From NCBI GenBank assembly GCA_023055505.1, contig JALIRH010000141.1, positions 166,001-230,000 of the forward strand: a DNA stretch of 64,000 nucleotides, written 5' to 3'. This document shows, piece by piece, positions 56,601 through 64,000 of the stretch (position 1 is the first letter of the stretch; the number at the start of each line of letters is the position of its first letter). Source of the DNA: Callipepla californica brunnescens. Its lineage: Eukaryota; Chordata; Aves; Galliformes; Odontophoridae. Made by a program: the position numbers and the translations under genes. A model generated the notes under the pieces. The model was not told where the DNA came from. It saw only the letters and a program-made list of their open reading frames with translations, and made no database searches.

Positions 56601-59019
56601 AGGGTTAGGGTTAGGGTTAGGGTTAGGGTTAGGTTAGGGTTAGGGTTAGGTTAGGGTTAGGGTTAGGGTTAAGGTGAGAGTTAGGGTTAGGTTTAGGGTT
56701 AGGGTTAGGGTTAGGTAAGGGTTAGGGTTAGGGTAAGAATTAGGATAGGGATTGTGATACAATTAAGGTAAGGGTTAGGAATTAGAGTTAGGGTTAGGGT
56801 TAGGATTAGGGTTAGGGTTAGGTTAGGGTTAGGGTTAGGGTTAAGGTTAGAGTTAGGGTTAGGGTTAGGGTTAGGGTTAGGTAAGGGTTAGGGTTAGGGT
56901 AAGAATTAGGATAGGGATTGTGATACAGTTAAGGTAAGGGATAGGAATTAGGGTTAGGGTTAGGTTTAGGTTTAGGTTTAGGGTTAGGGTTAGGGTTAGG
57001 GTTAGGTTTAGGTTTAGGTTTAGGTTTAGGGTTAGGGTTAGGGTTAGGGTTAGTGTTAGTGTTAGGGTAGGTTAGGGTTAGGGTATGGTAGGGTTAGGGT
57101 TAGGGTAGGGTAAGGGTTAGCATTAGGTTTAGGGTTAGGGTTAGGGTTAGAGTTAGGTTAGGGCTAGGGTTAGGGTTAGGGTTAGGGTTAATGTAGGGTT
57201 TGGGTTAGTGCTAGGAATCAATTTGGAGGAAGGAAAAGGTATAGGAATTGGTTCATTGTTAGCGTTGGTCTTCAGGGTTAGGGTTCGGATTTAGCACTAT
57301 GTTTCAGGTTCCTTTTAGGTTTAGTGATAAGGATTAGGGGTACGTTTAGGTATTGTACAATGCTAAGTGTTAGCTTCTGGGTGGGGGTTGGGGTTAGATT
57401 AAGGGTGAGGGTTAGGGTTAGGACTAGATTTAGGATTAGGTTTAGGAATAGGTTTTCTTTGATTGTTAGGGTGAGAGAAAGGTTAGGCCTTGGGTTTGCT
57501 TTTGGAATAGTTTTGGGTTTCAGAATAGGAATTGGGTTAGTATTTGGAATCTGATTGCTTTAGTATTAGTGTTAGGGTGGGGGTTAGAAGTTAGGTGAGC
57601 GTTGTGGTAATCTAATGCTTTGTGTTAGGCTTAGGGTTGGGCTTTTACTTGAGGTTGGTGTTAGGGTCAGCTTTAGTTTGAAGGTAGATTTAGAGTTTAA
57701 ATTGTGGTCATGCTTTGGATTAGTTTTAGAGTTAGGGTAAGATTTAGGTTTCCTTTCAGTGTTAGGCTGTGAGAATTGTAGGCTTTGTGTTTTTGGGTTT
57801 GTGTTGGGTTTAGGAATTGGAATAGTGTTTGGGATAGTATTAGCGTTAAGGCTGGGGTTAGAGTTAGGTGATGGCTGTGGTAATCTAATGCTTTGTGTTA
57901 GGTTTAGGGTTGGGCTTCAATCTGGGGTTGGTTTTAAGGTCCCATTTAGATTTCAGGAAGAATTGGAGTTCAATTGAGGTAACGGTTAGGATTAGATTTA
58001 GGGTTCTGATAAGGGTTAGGTTAGGGTTAGGGTTTGGTTCCAAGTTGTTTTTAGGGTTAGGGTTAACGTTAGGTTTCAGGATAGGGTTAGGAATATAGCT
58101 AGGTGTTAGGTAAGGTTTAGTCCTGGGGTTTCAGTTCGGGTTAGGTGAAGCGTTAGTTTTACAGTTAGAAGACATGTTAGGGTTAGGGTTAGGTTTTGGT
58201 GTAGATTTAGGTTTAGGGTAAGGGTTAGGGATGTAGATGAAGGTTTAGTGGAAGGGGTAGGGTTCTCTTTAGTTTTAGGACCAGGGAAGGGTCCTAAAAG
58301 GGCCTTGGCTAAGGGTGAGTTTTAGTATTTGATTTAGCGTTGCGTTCAGGTCTAGGTTAGTTTGAGTGTCAGGCTGAGAGAAGGGGTAGGCCTTGGGTTT
58401 GGTTCTGGCTTAGTGTTAGGTTTAGGAATAGGAATAGTTTTGGTGTTTGGATTGGGTTTGGGGTTAGTAGTAGGGATTGGATTGGGGTTAGTGTTAGGTG
58501 AGATCTGCGGTAATCTGATGCTTTCTTTGAGGCTTGAGGTTTGAGCTTAAACGTGGTGTTGGTTTTAGGGTAGGATTTAGGGCTAGGGTTTGGTTGAGGG
58601 TAGCATTAGGTTTAGGTTTAGGGGAAGGGTTTTGGTTAGGGTAGAGGTTAGAATTCTGGTTTGGGTTAGGAATAGGGTTCTGGACAAGGTAAGGATTTAG
58701 TCCTAGGTTTCCAGTTAGGGTAAGGTGAAGTGCTGGTGTTCTAGTTAGGAGAAGAGTTAGGTTGAGGTTTCGGGTTAGGTTTTTTTGTCGATTTAGGTTT
58801 TAGGTAAGGGGTAGATTTTAGACAACATGAGCTTTCTGGTCAGAGTAGGGTTAGGCCTTAGAATATGGATAAGATTAGGATAAATGTAGGGGTTAGTTTC
58901 GGGTTTAGGTTAGTTTGAGTGTTAGGCTGAGAGAAGGGGAGGGCCTTGGGTTTGGGTTTGGTTTAGGGTTAAGATAAGGTTTAGGAATAGGAGTAGGTTT
59001 GGGGTTTGGATTGGGTTTG
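53606..59019. repeat. Telomeric satellite unit 5 (5414 bp), mosaic of A and B
   Basis: The left part carries type-B markers (CCACCTAATGTATGTG, ATCACAAATC). It then turns to type A at TAACCGTAACCCTATCCCTAATAC (split near 54606), shares ACACTTGATGC with unit 3, and has type-A GTACGTTTAGGTATTG near 57340, while its canonical tract looks like type B. It is about 165 bp longer than its neighbours because a segment starting TTCGGGATTGGATTAG is duplicated in tandem (56017 and 56181). Confidence 0.92.
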
Positions 59020-62000
59020 GACTTGATAGTGACTCCCCACTGAACCATAACATCAGGGCCCCATAAATATCATCGGAATTGGCAACACAAACGGTTTGAT
59101 AGTAGCTACCCGATCTTCAGGTCCTCTGATTGGAATGAACTCAGCACTTTGCTGGCTGTTCCTTGCACCTCCCACCCCACCTAATGTATGTGATGATTTG
59201 TATGATGTAACCCAAAACCAAACCCCAGGCCTACCCCTTCTCTCACCCTGACACTCCAACCAAACCTCCGCCTAAACCTAACCCTAATATCTAAGCCTAA
59301 GCCTAACCCTTCCAATTGCCCTAGCCCTAACACTAACCCTTTTCCTATACCTAACCCTGACCTCAACCCTGATCCTAACCTTTCCCTAACCCTAACACCA
59401 ACCCGTAACATCATTTGAATCCTAATCCTATTCCAAACCTTAACCCTATCCCAAGGCCTAACCCTACTCTGACCTTTACACTCAAACTAACCCAACCTCG
59501 ATCAATAAATACAAATGGAATCCTAAACCTAAACCTAAACCTAAACCTACTGCTAACACCACAAGTCAGCCTACTTTTCTCCCTAAATCTAATCACAAAT
59601 CTCAAAAAATCTTTGTCCCTAACCCTAATCATAAATCCAGTCCAAACTCTGAAACTTTCCCAAAACCTATGCCTATTCCTAACACTTACTCTTACCCTAA
59701 GTCTATCCCTAACACTAACCCTTCTCCCAGACACAACCCTAAAGCCAACACTAATCCTAACCTAATCTTTATCCTAATCCTAAACCTAATCCTAACTCTT
59801 ACCCTAATTCTAACTCTACCCTAACCCTAACTCTGGCCCTCAAACCAAACCCACATTTAAGCACAACCCTAATCCCGACACCTAGCATCAGATTACCACA
59901 ACCCTAACGGAACCCTAACCCTAACACTAATGCTATGACTATCCCAAACCCTAACCCAAGTACTAGACCAAACCATACCCCTATCCCTCACTCTAAAACT
60001 AATAAACCCTAACAAAACTCTAACCGTAACCCTCTCCCTTATACTAACACTAATCATCTTTTAAACACCAATGTTATTCCTATTCCTAAACCTTACCCAA
60101 TCTCCAAATGAAATCCAAGGCCGGTGCCTTCTCACACCCTAACGATCAAACCAAACCTACATCTAAACCTAACCCTAAATCCAATCTTTACCCTAAACCA
60201 TACACTTGCCCTGGCCTTAACACTAACCCTTTCCCTATACCTAACCCTAACCCTAACCTTAACACTAATTTGAGGCCTATCCCTAGTAGGAACCCAAAAC
60301 CTAATTGGAATCTGAATCCTGTTCTTAACCTTAACCCTAACACGACTTAACTCTACTCTGACCCTAAAAGTCAAATGAACCCTACTCCTTACCCTAAACC
60401 TCAATCTAAACCTAAACCTAACCCTAAACCTAAACTTCACAAGAACACTCAACCTAATCCTAGCACTAACCTAAACTAAAACTAAAACAACTTTTTTGCT
60501 AACCCTAATCCTAAATCTAACCCTAACCCCAAAACTCCCCCAAACCTGACCCTAAACCTAATCCACCCCCAAATCCTTACCCTAACCCTAACCCCAAACA
60601 CCCTAATACTAGAACTAAAGCAATCCTTCACCCTAACCCTAAAACTAACAATTTAACTTTGACCCTAAAACTCAAATTCACCCTACATACACTTTATGCT
60701 ACCTAGGTTAGGGTCAGGCTCAATCTGGGTTTTGTGTTGGGGTCAAAGGGATAGGGTTAGGGTAGAGTTCGAGTTAGGATGAAGGTAATGCTTACAGATA
60801 TGTTTAGAGAATGGAACAGGGTTAGGGTTAAGGTTAGGGTAAGGTTGAAGGTTAGGCTCAGGGACAGATTTAGGGTTAGAGTTTGGGTTCCTTTTAGGTT
60901 TAGGGATAGGGTTAGGGTACGGTTAGGTATTGTACAACGCTAAGTGTTAGCTTCTGGGTAAGGGATAGGGTTAGGGTAAGGGTTAGATTCAGGGTTAGGG
61001 TTAGCATTAGCATCAGGGTTAGGGTTATGGTCAGAGTTAGGATAGGGAATGGGATACAGTTAGGGTAAGGGTTAGGAATAGGGTTAGGGTTACATTAAGG
61101 TTAGGGTTAGTGTTTGGATCAGGGGTAGGGTTAGGAATAAAGTTAGAGTAAGGGCTAGGATTAGGGTTAGGGTTAGGGTAGGGATACGGTTAGGGTAGAG
61201 TTAAGGTAAGGGTAGGGTTAGGGTTAGGGTAAGGGTTAGGGATAGGGTTAGGGTTAGGGTTAGGGTTAGGTTAGGGTTTGGGTTATGGTAAGAGTTAGGA
61301 TAGGGATTGTGATACGGTTAGGGTAAGGGTTAGGAATAGGGATAGGGTTTGATTAGGGTAAGGGTTATTGTTTGGATTAGGGGTAGGGTTACGAATAAAG
61401 TTAGAGTTAGGGCTAGGATTAGGGTTAGGGTTCGGGATTGGATTAGTGTTAGGGTAAGGAATAAAGTTAGAGTTAGTGTTAGGATTAGGGTTAGGGTAAA
61501 GTAGGGTTAGGGGTAGGGTTAGGGTTAGGGTTAGGGTTAGGGTAGGGTTAGGGTTAGGGTTTGGGTTAGGGTAGGGTTAGGGTAAGGGTTAGGGTTAGGG
61601 TTAGGGTTAGGGTTAGGGTAGGGTTAGGGTTAGGGTTAGGGTTAGGGTTAGGGTTAGGGTTAGGGTAGGGTTAGGGTTAGGGTTAAGGTTAAATTTATTG
61701 TTAGGGTTAGGGTTAGGGTTAGGGTTAGGGTTAGGGTTAGGTTAGGGTTAGGGTATGCTTAGGGTTAGGGTATGCTTAGGTTTAGGGTTAGTGTTAGGGT
61801 TAGGGTTAAATTTATTGTTAGGTTTAGGGTTAAGGTTAGAGTTAGGGTTAGGGTTGAGGTTAGGGTTAGGGTTAGGGTTAGGGTTAGGGTTAGGGTTAGG
61901 GTTAGGGTTAGGGTTAGGTTAGGGTTAGGGTTAGGGTTAAGGTGAGAGTTAGGGTTAGGTTTAGGGTTAGGGTTAGGGTTAGGTAAGGGTTAGGGTTAGG

Positions 62001-64000
62001 GTAAGAATTAGGATAGGGATTGTGATACAATTAAGGTAAGGGTTAGGAATTAGAGTTAGGGTTAGGGTTAGGATTAGGGTTAGGGTTAGGTTAGGGTTAG
62101 GGTTAGGGTTAAGGTTAGAGTTAGGGTTAGGGTTAGGGTTAGGGTTAGGTAAGGGTTAGGGTTAGGGTAAGAATTAGGATAGGGATTGTGATACAGTTAA
62201 GGTAAGGGATAGGAATTAGGGTTAGGGTTAGGTTTAGGTTTAGGTTTAGGGTTAGGGTTAGGGTTAGGGTTAGGTTTAGGTTTAGGTTTAGGTTTAGGGT
62301 TAGGGTTAGGGTTAGGGTTAGTGTTAGTGTTAGGGTAGGTTAGGGTTAGGGTATGGTAGGGTTAGGGTTAGGGTAGGGTAAGGGTTAGCATTAGGTTTAG
62401 GGTTAGGGTTAGGGTTAGATTTAGGTTAGGGCTAGGGTTAGGGTTAGGGTTAGGGTTAATGTAGGGTTTGGGTTAGTGCTAGGAATCAATTTGGAGGAAG
62501 GAAAAGGTATAGGAATTGGTTCATTGTTAGCGTTGGTCTTCAGGGTTAGGGTTCGGATTTAGCACTATGTTTCAGGTTCCTTTTAGGTTTAGTGATAAGG
62601 ATTAGGGGTACGTTTATGTATTGTACAATGCTAAGTGTTAGCTTCTGGGTGGGGGTTGGGGTTAGATTAAGGGTGAGGGTTAGGGTTAGGACTAGATTTA
62701 GGATTAGGTTTAGGAATAGGTTTTCTTTGATTGTTAGGGTGAGAGAAAGGTTAGGCCTTGGGTTTGCTTTTGGAATAGTTTTGGGTTTCAGAATAGGAAT
62801 TGGGTTAGTATTTGGAATCTGATTGCTTTAGTATTAGTGTTAGGGTGGGGGTTAGAAGTTAGGTGAGCGTTGTGGTAATCTAATGCTTTGTGTTAGGCTT
62901 AGGGTTGGGCTTTTACTTGAGGTTGGTGTTAGGGTCAGCTTTAGTTTGAAGGTAGATTTAGAGTTTAAATTGTGGTCATGCTTTGGATTAGTTTTAGAGT
63001 TAGGGTAAGATTTAGGTTTCCTTTCAGTGTTAGGCTGTGAGAATTGTAGGCTTTGTGTTTTTGGGTTTGTGTTGGGTTTAGGAATTGGAATAGTGTTTGG
63101 GATAGTATTAGCGTTAAGGCTGGGGTTAGAGTTAGGTGATGGCTGTGGTAATCTAATGCTTTGTGTTAGGTTTAGGGTTGGGCTTCAATCTGGGGTTGGT
63201 TTTAAGGTCCCATTTAGATTTCAGGAAGAATTGGAGTTAAATTGAGGTAACGGTTAGGATTAGATTTAGGGTTCTGATAAGGGTTAGGTTAGGGTTAGGG
63301 TTTGGTTCCAAGTTGTTTTTAGGGTTAGGGTTAACGTTAGGTTTCAGGATAGGGTTAGGAATATAGCTAGGTGTTAGGTAAGGTTTAGTCCTGGGGTTTC
63401 AGTTCGGGTTAGGTGAAGCGTTAGTTTTACAGTTAGAAGACATGTTAGGGTTAGGGTTAGGTTTTGGTGTAGATTTAGGTTTAGGGTAAGGGTTAGGGAT
63501 GTAGATGAAGGTTTAGTGGAAGGGGTAGGGTTCTCTTTAGTTTTAGGACCAGGGAAGGGTCCTAAAAGGGCCTTGGCTAAGGGTGAGTTTTAGTATTTGA
63601 TTTAGCGTTGCGTTCAGGTCTAGGTTAGTTTGAGTGTCAGGCTGAGAGAAGGGGTAGGCCTTGGGTTTGGTTCTGGCTTAGTGTTAGGTTTAGGAATAGG
63701 AATAGTTTTGGTGTTTGGATTGGGTTTGGGGTTAGTAGTAGGGATTGGATTGGGGTTAGTGTTAGGTGAGATCTGCGGTAATCTGATGCTTTCTTTGAGG
63801 CTTGAGGTTTGAGCTTAAACGTGGTGTTGGTTTTAAAGTAGGATTTAGGGCTAGGGTTTGGTTGAGGGTAGCATTAGGTTTAGGTTTAGGGGAAGGGTTT
63901 TGGTTAGGGTAGAGGTTAGAATTCTGGTTTGGGTTAGGAATAGGGTTCTGGACAAGGTAAGGATTTAGTCCTAGGTTTCCAGTTAGGGTAAGGTGAAGTG
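59020..64000. repeat. Telomeric satellite unit 6, type B, cut by the window end
   Basis: 4981 bases are present. Closest to unit 4 (CTCAAACTAACCC near 59481, CTCTCCCTTATACTAAC, GTACGTTTATGTATTG near 62608). It shares GGAGTTAAATTGAGG near 63232 with unit 1, whereas units 2-5 have GGAGTTCAATTGAGG. The array presumably continues beyond the window. Confidence 0.92.

Noticed and set aside
32781..60452. Repeated open frames of VRVRVRF, NPNPNPN and LGLGLGL type in every satellite unit
   Set aside because: They are translations of CCCTAA/TTAGGG variants, present on both strands at the same place. Conservation between units reflects DNA-level homogenisation.
1..64000. tRNA, rRNA or other structured RNA genes
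   Set aside because: I looked for cloverleaf A/B-box patterns and conserved rRNA stretches in the few non-repetitive segments and saw none. A covariance-model search would be needed to exclude them fully.

Overview
The window looks like bird DNA, probably from the subtelomere of a galliform microchromosome or dot chromosome. Four things point that way: TTAGGG-type arrays of several kb, very GC-rich CpG-island promoters set among short-unit minisatellites, long-terminal-repeat insertions, and a decayed class II retrovirus whose envelope resembles avian alpharetroviruses. The species is inferred. No intact protein-coding gene is visible, and more than 90% of the window is tandem repeat.

Layout. 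1-4987 and 5850-11020: an 11-bp minisatellite (unit CTGCCCCATAG). 4988-5840: a CpG-island promoter and a first coding exon that I recognise as SGF29 (SAGA/ATAC subunit). 11021-16762: a 9-bp minisatellite (TGACATTCT/TGACATTGT) broken by two inserted elements (13343-13675 and 14857-15779). 16763-22856: degenerate TTAGGG repeat. 22570-24053: a diverged partial copy of the satellite that fills the right half of the window, split by a 574-bp solo LTR. 24054-24893: C-rich intron-like repeat leading into the terminal SGF29 exon, which is partly duplicated and has lost its normal stop. 25080-26272: a second CpG/ETS promoter and two short exons resembling the start of BOLA2. 26275-28440: a 10-bp minisatellite carrying four copies of a block that joins an E-box to a CTCF-like core. 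28441-32810: a minus-strand endogenous retrovirus (LTR, env, integrase, RNase H, reverse transcriptase, end of protease), frameshifted and cut off inside protease.

32620-64000: six head-to-tail units of about 5.25 kb (the last cut by the window end). Each unit is 191 bp of retroviral protease sequence, then about 1.5 kb of degenerate CCCTAA repeat, then a switch at a CCTAGG palindrome into about 3.5 kb of TTAGGG-type repeat. The first unit is continuous with the retrovirus, so amplification started from a retrovirus/telomeric-repeat junction. Odd and even units differ systematically, giving a higher-order period of about 10.5 kb.

How the parts relate. Only the two ends of SGF29 are recognisable, 19 kb apart on the same strand, with satellite where the middle exons should be. 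BOLA2-like exons follow about 0.45 kb downstream in the same orientation. I read this as a gene-dense microchromosome segment invaded and eroded by minisatellite, telomeric satellite and retroviral DNA. The most novel object is the retrovirus-seeded inverted telomeric satellite.
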